From Trueperaceae bacterium (GTDB taxonomy: Bacteria > Deinococcota > Deinococci > Deinococcales > Trueperaceae), in the NCBI GenBank assembly GCA_007130445.1, contig SLSM01000353.1:1-5373 (forward strand): a stretch of 5,373 nt of DNA, written 5' to 3'. Both the position numbers and the translations under genes were made by a program. Below, piece after piece: positions 1 to 5,373 of the stretch (its first letter is position 1; every line of letters starts with the position of its first letter). The notes under the pieces were generated by a model that saw nothing but the letters and a program-made list of their open reading frames with translations, searched no databases and was not told where the DNA came from.

Positions 1-72
1 GACGGGTCAGGAACTCGCGTTCCCGACGGGTCAGGAACTCGCGTTCCCGACGGGTCAGGAACTCGCGTTCCT
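1..72. repeat. 24-bp tandem repeat array, three copies, possibly more beyond the left edge
   Basis: Three head-to-tail 24-bp units lie at 1-24, 25-48 and 49-72. Units 1 and 2 are identical. Unit 3 differs only in its last base (T instead of C). Each unit begins GACGGGTCAGG and contains the inverted repeat GGAAC-TCGC-GTTCC. The array starts at base 1, so its true copy number is unknown. The right-hand unit overlaps the last five codons and the stop of sufE. The 24-bp period keeps the sufE reading frame, so every unit carries the same in-frame TGA. There are no unique spacers, which rules out a CRISPR array. Units this uniform suggest recent tandem duplication or strong constraint. Function is unknown; folding into RNA hairpins is the most visible property. 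Confidence 0.95.
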
Positions 73-76
73 GACC
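6..76 (-). terminator. Candidate 3'-end hairpin series of the sufE transcript (no U-tract)
   Basis: On the minus strand the repeat units can fold into three consecutive, non-overlapping hairpins, each with a GCGA loop (a GNRA tetraloop). The first, 76-67 with 62-53, is a perfect 10-bp stem and includes the sufE stop codon in its 3' arm. The next two, 51-43 with 38-30 and 27-19 with 14-6, are 9-bp stems with one G-U wobble each. In a plus-strand RNA the same position would be an A-C mismatch and the loop would be UCGC, so the fold favours sufE mRNA. No run of U follows any stem, so classical intrinsic termination is not shown. A U-less terminator, an mRNA 3'-end stabiliser or a barrier to transcription from the other side are all possible. 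Confidence 0.4.
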
Positions 77-498
77 TGGCGCTTGAGCCGTGCCAGGATC
101 GCTGCCATGCCGCGCAGGCGCAGCGGCGAGATGACGTCCGCGAGCCCCAGCGCGTCGTAGAAGTCGTCGGGTACCGCCACGACCTCGGCCGCGCTGCGGC
201 CGTCGAGCCCTGCGTGCAAGATCCCGGCGAAGCCGCGCGTGGTCGGGGCCTCCTGGGGCGCGTCGAAGTACATGGTCACGCGGCCATCGGCGCCTACCTC
301 GCTCGCCACGAAGAAGGGCGTCATGCACTCGTGGACGCGCTCGAGTCGGCCCGGGAGCTCGCGGATCGCGTCTGGCAACTCCGGCACGCGCCGGGCGTAC
401 TCCAGCAGGAGCTGCGTACGCAACGCTGCGGGAGCGTTCCGGAACTCGTCGACCACGCGTTGCAAGGTCGTCGGAAGGGCGGTGGTGTCGGCGTCCAT
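55..498 (-). CDS. sufE: SufE family cysteine desulfurase activator / sulfur acceptor
   Basis: A 147-residue cytoplasmic protein of the SufE family, close to the usual length. SufE proteins accept persulfide sulfur from the cysteine desulfurase SufS and pass it to the SufBCD scaffold during Fe-S cluster assembly. The motif VHEC at residues 55-58 places Cys58 where the family has its sulfur-accepting cysteine. It is followed by the family blocks APTTRGFAGILHAGLDG (about 82-98), AVPDDFYDALGL and SPLRLRGM near the C-terminus. I chose the ATG at 498 because the family homology starts soon after it and because a TANNNT box ends 6 nt upstream. A longer start at 555 would run through the divergent promoter and into aroA. 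The last residues, RNASS, and the stop are encoded by a repeat unit. No sufS or sufBCD gene is visible here, so it may lie alone. Divergent to aroA with 45 bp between the start codons. Confidence 0.93.
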   Translation of the reverse strand: MDADTTALPTTLQRVVDEFRNAPAALRTQLLLEYARRVPELPDAIRELPGRLERVHECMTPFFVASEVGADGRVTMYFDAPQEAPTTRGFAGILHAGLDGRSAAEVVAVPDDFYDALGLADVISPLRLRGMAAILARLKRQVRNASS

Positions 499-502
499 GC
501 GC

Positions 503-534
503 CCAGGGTACCGCGCGCCGACGGTGTACCCTGG
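503..534. promoter_or_regulatory. Divergent sufE/aroA promoter within a perfect 9-bp inverted repeat
   Basis: The 45-bp gap between the two start codons holds the arms CCAGGGTAC (503-511) and GTACCCTGG (526-534), separated by 14 bp. Each arm read outward contains TACCCT, which fits the TANNNT form of a -10 box. For sufE the box is 510-505 on the minus strand and leaves 6 nt before the ATG, so transcription should begin at or next to the A of the start codon. For aroA the box is 527-532 and leaves 11 nt, giving a leader of only about 4-5 nt. Neither gene has a Shine-Dalgarno sequence in this space. No TTGACA-like -35 is seen; the -35 region of each promoter falls on the -10 box of the other. 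The same symmetry could also be a repressor operator. Inferred from sequence only. Confidence 0.6.
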
Positions 535-543
535 TCGGCGACC

Positions 544-1860
544 ATGCCGCAGCACCGCATCGCCCTCGCCCCGCCCACCGCGTTCTCGCTCGACCTGCGC
601 GTCCCGGGATCCAAGAGCCTGACGAACCGGGCGCTGCTCGTAGCGGCGCTCGCGGAGGGCGAGAGCCTGCTGCAGGGTGCCCTGGTAGCCGAGGACGCCG
701 AGGTGATGCGCACCGCGCTGGTGCGGCTCGGTGCGCGGATCGAGGAGCGCGGGGTGGGCCCGGCAGGCGCCGAACTCGCCGTTCGGGGCGTCGCCGGCCG
801 CTGGCCCGTCGACGGTGCCGAGCTCGACGTCCGCCTCTCAGGCACGGCCGTGCGCTTCCTCACGGCCGCGGTCTGCCTCGGTCGAGGCCGGTTCCGGCTC
901 GACGGGACCGAGCGCATGCGCGAGCGGCCCATCGAGGACCAGCTCGAGGCCCTGCGCAGCCTCGGGGTCGACGCACGCAGCGAGCTCGGGAGCGGCTGCC
1001 CGCCGGTGGTCATCGACGCCGACGGCTTGCCCGGCGGCACCGTCGCCGTGAGCGGCGACCGCTCCTCGCAGTACCTGTCGGGTCTGCTGCTGGCCGCGCC
1101 CTACGCGCGTGCACCGTTGACCGTGGAGGTCGGCGGCGCCTTGCAGTCCAAGCCGTTCGTCGACGTGACGCTAGCCGTGATGCGGGCGTTCGGCGCCGTG
1201 GTCGAGCGCGACGCCTACCGCACGTTCCACGTGCCGACCGGTGCGTACCACGCGCGCACCTACCGGGTGGAGGGAGACGCCATGGCGGCCGGGTACTTCT
1301 GGGCCGCTGCCGCGCTGAGCGGCGGCCGCGCGACCACGCGCGGCGTCGGCTCCGCCAGCGTGCAGGGCGACATGGCACTGCTCGACGTGCTCGTCCAGAT
1401 GGGGTGCGCGGTGGAGCGAGAAGACGAGGCCGTCCACGTCGCCGGGCCCCCGCACGGTCGGCTCCGCGGCGGGCGCTTCGACCTCAACGCCTTCCCGGAT
1501 CAGGCCCAGACGCTGGCCGTGCTCGCGCTCGGCGCGAGCGAGCCGGTGCACATCGACGACGTGTGGAACCTACGAATCAAGGAGACCGACCGGTTGCGCG
1601 CACTGACGACCGAGTTGCAGCGGCTCGGCGCGCGCGTCGAGGAGCGTCGCGACGGCCTCAGCGTGTGGCCCCTCGACGGCGCACCGCGACCGAGCCTGGT
1701 GGCGACGTACGGCGACCACCGCATGGCGATGGCCTTCGCCCTGGCCGGCGTGCGCTGGCCGGGGATCGTGATCGACGACCCTGGCTGCGTGGCCAAGACG
1801 TATCCCGGCTTCTGGACGGACCTGGCGAGCGCCGGCGTGGGTACGGAGGCGGTCGCGTGA
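544..1860 (+). CDS. aroA: 3-phosphoshikimate 1-carboxyvinyltransferase (EPSP synthase)
   Basis: A 438-residue cytoplasmic enzyme that joins shikimate-3-phosphate and phosphoenolpyruvate to make EPSP, the sixth step of the shikimate pathway. Family landmarks are complete: PGSKSLTNR at 21-29 (Lys24, Ser25, Arg29 bind substrates), the PEP-site segment LSGTAVRF at 98-105, MRERPI, the SSQYLSG substrate motif, QSKPF, SVQGD, the catalytic Asp319 in FPDQAQTLA, KETDRL with Glu347 and Arg350, GDHRMAM at 390-396, and Lys418 in CVAKTYP. The ATG at 544 is chosen because the homology starts within 20 residues and the TACCCT box lies just upstream. The open frame continues upstream to 214 but only as a shadow over sufE. 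The PEP-site segment lacks the NAG of the E. coli type (LS in place of NA, Phe105 in place of Pro101) but keeps the glycine and threonine. First gene of the aroA-cmk-nadK cluster. Confidence 0.97.
   Translation: MPQHRIALAPPTAFSLDLRVPGSKSLTNRALLVAALAEGESLLQGALVAEDAEVMRTALVRLGARIEERGVGPAGAELAVRGVAGRWPVDGAELDVRLSGTAVRFLTAAVCLGRGRFRLDGTERMRERPIEDQLEALRSLGVDARSELGSGCPPVVIDADGLPGGTVAVSGDRSSQYLSGLLLAAPYARAPLTVEVGGALQSKPFVDVTLAVMRAFGAVVERDAYRTFHVPTGAYHARTYRVEGDAMAAGYFWAAAALSGGRATTRGVGSASVQGDMALLDVLVQMGCAVEREDEAVHVAGPPHGRLRGGRFDLNAFPDQAQTLAVLALGASEPVHIDDVWNLRIKETDRLRALTTELQRLGARVEERRDGLSVWPLDGAPRPSLVATYGDHRMAMAFALAGVRWPGIVIDDPGCVAKTYPGFWTDLASAGVGTEAVA
1845..1849 (+). promoter_or_regulatory. Ribosome binding site for cmk
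   Basis: GGAGG lies inside the end of aroA, 7 nt before the GTG at 1857. This consensus Shine-Dalgarno, together with the GTGA overlap, decides the cmk start. It contrasts with aroA and sufE, which have no such site. Confidence 0.75.
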
Positions 1861-2576
1861 GCGCGCCGAGTCGCCTCGACGCCGAGGCTGGCAGCGACGC
1901 GCGCGAGCCGTCGGTCATCACCTTCGACGGGCCCGCCGCATCGGGCAAGTCGTCGGTGGCGCAGCGCGTCGCGCGCGCCCTCGGCATCCCGTTCGTCAGC
2001 AGCGGCCTCCTGTACCGGGCGGCGACCCACCTGGTCGCGCACAGCGGCACCGATGCCTTCGACCAGGCTGCCGTGCTGGCCCTGCTCGGCGCGCACATGG
2101 TCGAGCTGCGGCCGGACGTCGCGGGCAACGACGTGCTCGTAGACGGTCGCTCGGTGACGTCGGAGCTGCACACCGATCGCGTCGATGCCGTCGTGTCGAC
2201 CGTCGCCGGGCATCCGGCGGTCCGAGCGTGGGTCTCGCAGCAGCTGCGGCGGGTACCGCCCCCGTTCGCGATCGACGGGCGCGACATGGGGTCGGTCGTG
2301 TTCCCGGGCGCGCGGCACAAGTTCTACCTCACCGCCTCTCCCGAGGAGCGGGCGCGGCGCCGGGTGGGTGAGCGCGCCGCCGACCTCGCAGCCGTCGCGG
2401 CGGCCATCGCGCGTCGCGACCAGGGTGACGCGCGGCAGCTCGCGCCGGCAGCCGATGCCCTCCACGTCGACACCGACGAGCTCGAGCTGGATCAGGTGGT
2501 CGCGTGCGTGCTGGACGCGATCCGTGCCAGCGACTCGGGCTCGACGGCGAGCGAGCCACAGGGGGCGGCATCGTGA
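1857..2576 (+). CDS. cmk: (d)CMP kinase (cytidylate kinase)
   Basis: A 239-residue cytoplasmic kinase that phosphorylates CMP and dCMP with ATP, in pyrimidine nucleotide supply. The P-loop GPAASGKSS is at 25-33, after an 18-residue N-terminal extension without recognisable features. SSGLLYR (48-54) matches the CMP-site motif, with Ser48 where many homologues have Asp. DGRDMG, with Arg142 and Asp143, is followed by VVFPGARHKFYLTASPEERARRR, a strong cytidylate kinase signature. The LID arm RDQGDARQ (187-194) is short and has Gly190 where the usual RDxRD pattern has Arg. PAADA follows. SSGLLYR, VPPPF before the GRD motif and the short LID resemble Thermus CMP kinase as I remember it. The GTG start overlaps the aroA stop by four bases (GTGA) and has a GGAGG site, so translation is probably coupled. 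aroA and cmk are neighbours, or fused, in many bacteria. Confidence 0.95.
   Translation: MSAPSRLDAEAGSDAREPSVITFDGPAASGKSSVAQRVARALGIPFVSSGLLYRAATHLVAHSGTDAFDQAAVLALLGAHMVELRPDVAGNDVLVDGRSVTSELHTDRVDAVVSTVAGHPAVRAWVSQQLRRVPPPFAIDGRDMGSVVFPGARHKFYLTASPEERARRRVGERAADLAAVAAAIARRDQGDARQLAPAADALHVDTDELELDQVVACVLDAIRASDSGSTASEPQGAAS
2560..2565 (+). promoter_or_regulatory. Probable ribosome binding site for nadK
   Basis: AGGGGG inside the cmk 3' end lies 7 nt before the GTG at 2573. It is an imperfect Shine-Dalgarno. With the GTGA overlap it supports that start over upstream in-frame candidates such as the ATG at 2504. Confidence 0.55.
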
Positions 2577-3466
2577 CCGGCGGCAGCGTGCCGCCGGCTC
2601 GCTTCGAGCGGCCGGCGCACGACCTCAGGCGAGTCGCCGTGGTCAGCACGCGCTTCAAGCCGGCCGCCCACCCCGTCGCCGTTCGCCTGGCCGAGGCGTT
2701 CGGGCGGGTCGGTGCCGAGGTCGTCCTCGACCTGGCGGGTGACCGACCACTGCGGGCGCTCGGGGCCGATCTCGTCGTCGCGGTCGGAGGCGACGGCACC
2801 CTGCTGTCGACCGCCAGACGACTCGTCGGAGCGGCGACGCCGGTGATCGGCGTCAACCTCGGCAAGCTCGGCTTCCTGGCCGGCTTCAGCGCCGACGAGG
2901 TCGAGCGCTACGCCACCGGCGGCCATGCTCCGTCGTGGCCGCTGTCGCCCAAGATGATGCTGGAGATCCGTGTCCAGCACGACTCCCAGCCGCGTCACGC
3001 GCTCAACGACATCATGCTGAACCAGGGCGTCATGACCCGCCTGGCGCGGTTGCGACTCTCGGTCGACGGGCACGTTGCCACCGAGTACCGCGCGGACGGC
3101 GTCGTCGTGTCGACGCCGGTCGGCTCCACCGCCTACTCGCTGTCGTTGGGAGGGCCCATCCTGGCCCAGGAGCTGCGAGCCATGGTCGTCACGCCCATCG
3201 CGCCGCACAGCCTCACCAACCGCCCCATCGTGCTCTCGGGCGGGAGCACGCTCGGTCTCGAGCTGCTCAGTCCCGTCGACGAGATGGCGCTCGTGATCGA
3301 CGGTCAAGAGCGGGTCGATCTGCGCGCCGGCGAGCGGATCGATGTCACCGCCGCCGCCGATGCGCTCCACCTCGTGGCGAGCGAGCGCAGCGCGTTCGAG
3401 GTCCTGAGGTTGAAGCTCCGCTGGGGCGAGGGCCCCGCCCTCGATCGGGCCGAGGAGGCACCCTGA
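2573..3466 (+). CDS. nadK: NAD kinase
   Basis: A 297-residue cytoplasmic enzyme that phosphorylates NAD to NADP, using ATP or, in some family members, polyphosphate. The length is normal for bacterial NAD kinases. The fold is marked by GGDGT at 72-76 (Asp74 is the expected catalytic residue), GVNLGKLGFL shortly after, NDI at about 145-147 in the place of the NE/ND adenine-ribose motif, and the glycine-rich block TPVGSTAYSLSLGGP from 181. The later segments TPIAPHSLTNRPIVL and VIDGQ are also typical. The GTG start overlaps the cmk stop by four bases (GTGA), repeating the aroA-cmk arrangement, so all three proteins are probably made from one message. The N-terminal stretch before RRVAVVSTRF (about 20 residues) is not conserved in the family, so a slightly later start is possible but no better start codon is seen. 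Confidence 0.96.
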   Translation: MTGGSVPPARFERPAHDLRRVAVVSTRFKPAAHPVAVRLAEAFGRVGAEVVLDLAGDRPLRALGADLVVAVGGDGTLLSTARRLVGAATPVIGVNLGKLGFLAGFSADEVERYATGGHAPSWPLSPKMMLEIRVQHDSQPRHALNDIMLNQGVMTRLARLRLSVDGHVATEYRADGVVVSTPVGSTAYSLSLGGPILAQELRAMVVTPIAPHSLTNRPIVLSGGSTLGLELLSPVDEMALVIDGQERVDLRAGERIDVTAAADALHLVASERSAFEVLRLKLRWGEGPALDRAEEAP

Positions 3467-3518
3467 ACCGTGAGCGCGCACCTATCTCGAGCGGCTTCGC
3501 ATGGGTCACGATGGCGCC

Positions 3519-4136
3519 ATGACGGAGACGTTCCCGGAGTTCTTCCGGCGGCACGACGAACGGCCCGACGCGCTCTTCTACGAGACGCCGCGCGAGGGCT
3601 CCCACATCGACGACCAGGCCCGCGCAGCCGCTCGCGGCTGGTACCGAGCCCTGATGCCGCCAGGCGCCCACGTGCTCGACCTGCTCGCCGGCATCGAGTC
3701 GCATCTTCCCGAGCACGTGGACCACGTCGTTGGACTGGGCCTGAACGCGGAGGAGCTGCGCCGCAACCCACGTGTGGACGAGGCCGTGATCCACGACGTC
3801 AACGCCGAGCCGACGCTGCCCTTCGGCGACGCGCGTTTCGACGGCGCGGTGTGCACCGTGTCGGTCCAGTACCTCACCCGCCCCGTCGAGTTGTTCGGCG
3901 AGGTCGCGCGTGTCCTCAAGCCGGATGCACCCTTCGCGGTCGCCTTCTCGACCCGCATGTTCCCGACCAAGGCGGTGCTGGCGTGGCGCGCCTCGGACGA
4001 TGCGGCGCACCACCGGCTGGTGCGCTGCTACCTCAACGAGGCGGCACGGTTCGGCACGGCCGAGGTCCTGCGCCACGTCCCGGACGAGGGCGACCCGCTG
4101 TACGCCCTGGTGGTGCGCAGGACGGCCGAACGCTGA
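3519..4136 (+). CDS. Class I SAM-dependent methyltransferase, substrate unknown
   Basis: A 205-residue protein with a Rossmann-type methyltransferase core (Methyltransf_11-like). Motif I is VLDLLAGIESHLP (52-64), which lacks the usual GxGxG; the acidic Asp54 is present. GLGLNAEELRRNPRVDEAV (72-90) is a recognisable subfamily block, followed by HDVNAEPTLPF (92-102), FDGAVCTVSVQYLTRPVE (107-124) in the motif IV region, and EVARVLKPDAPF (128-139), the motif V/VI helix and strand. No signal peptide or membrane segment. The ATG at 3519 is preferred; an in-frame ATG at 3501 would add six residues. Neither has a clear Shine-Dalgarno. A poor TANNNT-like hexamer, CACGAT at 3507-3512, lies 6 nt before 3519, the same spacing as for sufE, so a leaderless start is possible but weak. 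The gap from nadK is 52 bp and contains no terminator, so read-through from the operon is equally likely. The methyl acceptor cannot be told from sequence. Confidence 0.88.
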   Translation: MTETFPEFFRRHDERPDALFYETPREGSHIDDQARAAARGWYRALMPPGAHVLDLLAGIESHLPEHVDHVVGLGLNAEELRRNPRVDEAVIHDVNAEPTLPFGDARFDGAVCTVSVQYLTRPVELFGEVARVLKPDAPFAVAFSTRMFPTKAVLAWRASDDAAHHRLVRCYLNEAARFGTAEVLRHVPDEGDPLYALVVRRTAER

Positions 4137-4152
4137 GGCGTGGACGGCGTCC

Positions 4153-5373
4153 GTGAGGGGCGCCGGGCGGTGGGTGTTCGTCTCCAACGGGCACGGTGAG
4201 GACCACGTCGGTGCAACGCTCGCCGGCGCGGTGCGCTCGCGCCGCCCGGGTCTGGACCTCGCGGCGCTGCCGTTGGTGGGGATGGGCGCGGCGTACGCGG
4301 CGGCAGGCGTCGACGTGCTCGACCCGCGGGCGCGGTTGCCCTCCGGGGGGCTGACGATGCACGCACCGAGCCTCTTGTGGTCCGACCTGCGAGCGGGCCT
4401 GCTGCGGCTCACGCTGGCACAGTGCAGGGCGCTGCGCCGCGTCGACGCGGCGCACGTCGTCGTCGTCGGCGACATGTACGCGCACGCGCTCGCGAGCCTG
4501 GTCGACGCCCCGCGCAGCGTGGTGCAGACGCTCGTGTCGGTGCACATGCAGGTGCCAAGGCGCGTCTCGCTCGGCCCGCGACGGTTCATGGAGGGGATCC
4601 ACGCGTTCGAGCGGCGCCTGATGCGCGGCCGCGTGGTGGCCGTGTACCCGCGAGACGCCGACACCGCCGCCTGGCTCCGTGCTCGCGGTGTCGCGCACGC
4701 CCGCTGGCTGGGCAACCCGATGATGGACGGCGTGCATGCTGGGCGGCCGCTCGCTGGGTTGACCGCCGCGCGCGTGGTCGCTCTGTTGCCGGGGTCGCGC
4801 GAGCACGCCTTCGCGAGCGTCACGCGCATGCTCGACGCCCTCACGGCGTGCGGCCCCGTCGTCGGTCTGGTGGCCTGGACGCACGCTCGGCTGCCGCCAC
4901 CCCCGCCCGGGTGGGTGCGTGTGGAGCGCACCGAACGCGGCCTGCTGGCCGCCTGGCGGCACGGCGACGCCGAGGTGTGGTGGCTCGCGGAGCGCTTCGC
5001 CGACGTGCTCGCCAGCGCGCACGTCGCTCTGGGCACGACGGGGACGGCGCAGGAGCAAGCCGCGGGGCTCGCGCTGCCGGTGGTGACGTTCGCGCAGCCG
5101 CCGCTCCACGGCCACGCTTTCGTCGCCAATCAGCTGCGCCTGCTCGGCCCCGCGCTGCGGGTCGTGGCTGCGGAAGCGGGGGCGATCGCGAGCGCCGTCT
5201 GCGCTGCGCTCGAGCCCGGCCCACACCGTCGGGACGCCGAGCGCGAAGGCCCGGCACGCATGGGTCCCCCCGGCGCGGCCGCGCGCATCGCCGACGACCT
5301 GCTCGAGACGGTGGGCGCCCCCGGCAGTGCCGGTGCTGCCGGCGCGCACCCGGGCTCGGCGCGACGGCGCGCC
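4153..5373 (+). CDS. Lipid-A-disaccharide synthase-related protein (LpxB-like glycosyltransferase fold), 3' end beyond the window
   Basis: An open frame of 407 codons from the GTG at 4153 with no stop before the right edge. Landmarks: SNGHGED at 11-17, GMGAAYAAAGV at 43-53, VVVVGDMYA at 102-110, LGNPMMDG at 186-193, LLPGSRE at 211-217, GTTGTAQEQAAGL at 294-306 and RMGPPGAA at 369-376. These match the family known as lipid-A-disaccharide synthase-related (TIGR03492 as I recall), which resembles LpxB mainly in the C-terminal sugar-nucleotide half. The recognised family ends near residue 385. The remaining residues are an Ala/Gly/Pro-rich tail, so the stop is probably close. It is unlikely to make lipid A if the host is one of the Deinococcota, which lack that pathway; a role in another glycolipid or envelope sugar transfer is inference. 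The GTG start is 16 bp after the methyltransferase stop, with only a weak upstream GAGG. No earlier in-frame start suits the homology. Several long antisense open frames across it are composition artefacts. Confidence 0.85.
   Translation, partial: MRGAGRWVFVSNGHGEDHVGATLAGAVRSRRPGLDLAALPLVGMGAAYAAAGVDVLDPRARLPSGGLTMHAPSLLWSDLRAGLLRLTLAQCRALRRVDAAHVVVVGDMYAHALASLVDAPRSVVQTLVSVHMQVPRRVSLGPRRFMEGIHAFERRLMRGRVVAVYPRDADTAAWLRARGVAHARWLGNPMMDGVHAGRPLAGLTAARVVALLPGSREHAFASVTRMLDALTACGPVVGLVAWTHARLPPPPPGWVRVERTERGLLAAWRHGDAEVWWLAERFADVLASAHVALGTTGTAQEQAAGLALPVVTFAQPPLHGHAFVANQLRLLGPALRVVAAEAGAIASAVCAALEPGPHRRDAEREGPARMGPPGAAARIADDLLETVGAPGSAGAAGAHPGSARRRA

Noticed and set aside
1..72. CRISPR array
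   Set aside because: The units are directly adjacent with no variable spacers, and no cas gene is present.
6..76. Classical Rho-independent terminator for sufE
   Set aside because: The hairpins are good but no U-rich tract follows on the minus strand, so it is listed only as a candidate.
214..543. N-terminal extension of aroA by 110 codons
   Set aside because: It lies antisense to sufE and through the promoter region; EPSP synthase homology begins just after the ATG at 544, and 438 residues is a normal length.
499..555. Longer sufE starting at 555
   Set aside because: The extra 19 residues would be encoded by the divergent promoter and the first aroA codons and have no SufE similarity. The ATG at 498 follows a TANNNT box.
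1404..1856. Upstream extension of cmk within aroA
   Set aside because: The extra residues are Arg-rich shadow translation of aroA; the GTG at 1857 has GGAGG 7 nt upstream and fits family length.
3467..3518. Dedicated promoter for the methyltransferase gene
   Set aside because: Only CACGAT at 3507-3512 partly fits TANNNT and no -35 is visible; too weak to list as a feature, though its 6-nt spacing to the ATG is noted.
4142..4152. Small inverted repeat GGAC-GGC-GTCC before the LpxB-like start
   Set aside because: A 4-bp stem with a 3-nt loop is expected by chance in sequence this GC-rich.
3345..5129. Very long minus-strand open frame (594 codons), with a second of 438 codons at 4033-5349
   Set aside because: They oppose nadK, the methyltransferase and the LpxB-like gene, which carry clear family motifs. 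The translations are Arg/Ala/Pro/Ser-rich with no recognisable domain, as expected for antisense frames in high-GC DNA.

Overview
This is a high-GC, almost fully coding chromosomal window with one minus-strand gene at the left and five plus-strand genes after it. Left to right: (1) a 24-bp tandem repeat array that begins at or before the left edge; (2) sufE on the minus strand, whose last codons and stop lie inside the array; (3) a 45-bp divergent promoter region; (4) aroA, cmk and nadK, joined by 4-base GTGA stop/start overlaps; (5) after a 52-bp gap, a small class I SAM-dependent methyltransferase gene; (6) 16 bp later, a gene for an LpxB-like protein ('lipid-A-disaccharide synthase-related') that is still open at the right edge.

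The best guess for the organism is a high-GC member of the Deinococcota outside Thermus, for example a Truepera-like bacterium. Three points support this. The cytidylate kinase has the SSGLLYR substrate motif, a VPPPF segment before the GRDMG motif and a short LID arm, all of which I recall from Thermus CMP kinase. The LpxB-like family was, as I recall, described almost only from Cyanobacteria and Deinococcus. The promoters look like TANNNT boxes placed a few bases from the start codons, as in leaderless Deinococcus transcripts. A deep actinobacterial lineage is the main alternative. nadK is not in the tlyA-nadK-recN setting common in Actinobacteria, which argues mildly against it. No search was possible, so this is inference.

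The central genes are core metabolism: EPSP synthase (shikimate pathway), CMP/dCMP kinase (pyrimidine nucleotides) and NAD kinase (NADP supply). They probably form one translationally coupled operon started at the divergent promoter. SufE feeds sulfur to Fe-S cluster assembly and would be transcribed from the same 45-bp region in the opposite direction. The methyltransferase and the LpxB-like protein have no assigned substrates. They may be later members of the operon or have their own start.

No RNA genes, insertion sequences, CRISPR arrays or phage genes were found. The most distinctive non-coding structures are the hairpin-forming repeat array at the 3' end of sufE and the perfect 9-bp inverted repeat that seems to carry both divergent -10 boxes. 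Neither amounts to a clear new defence or mobile system.
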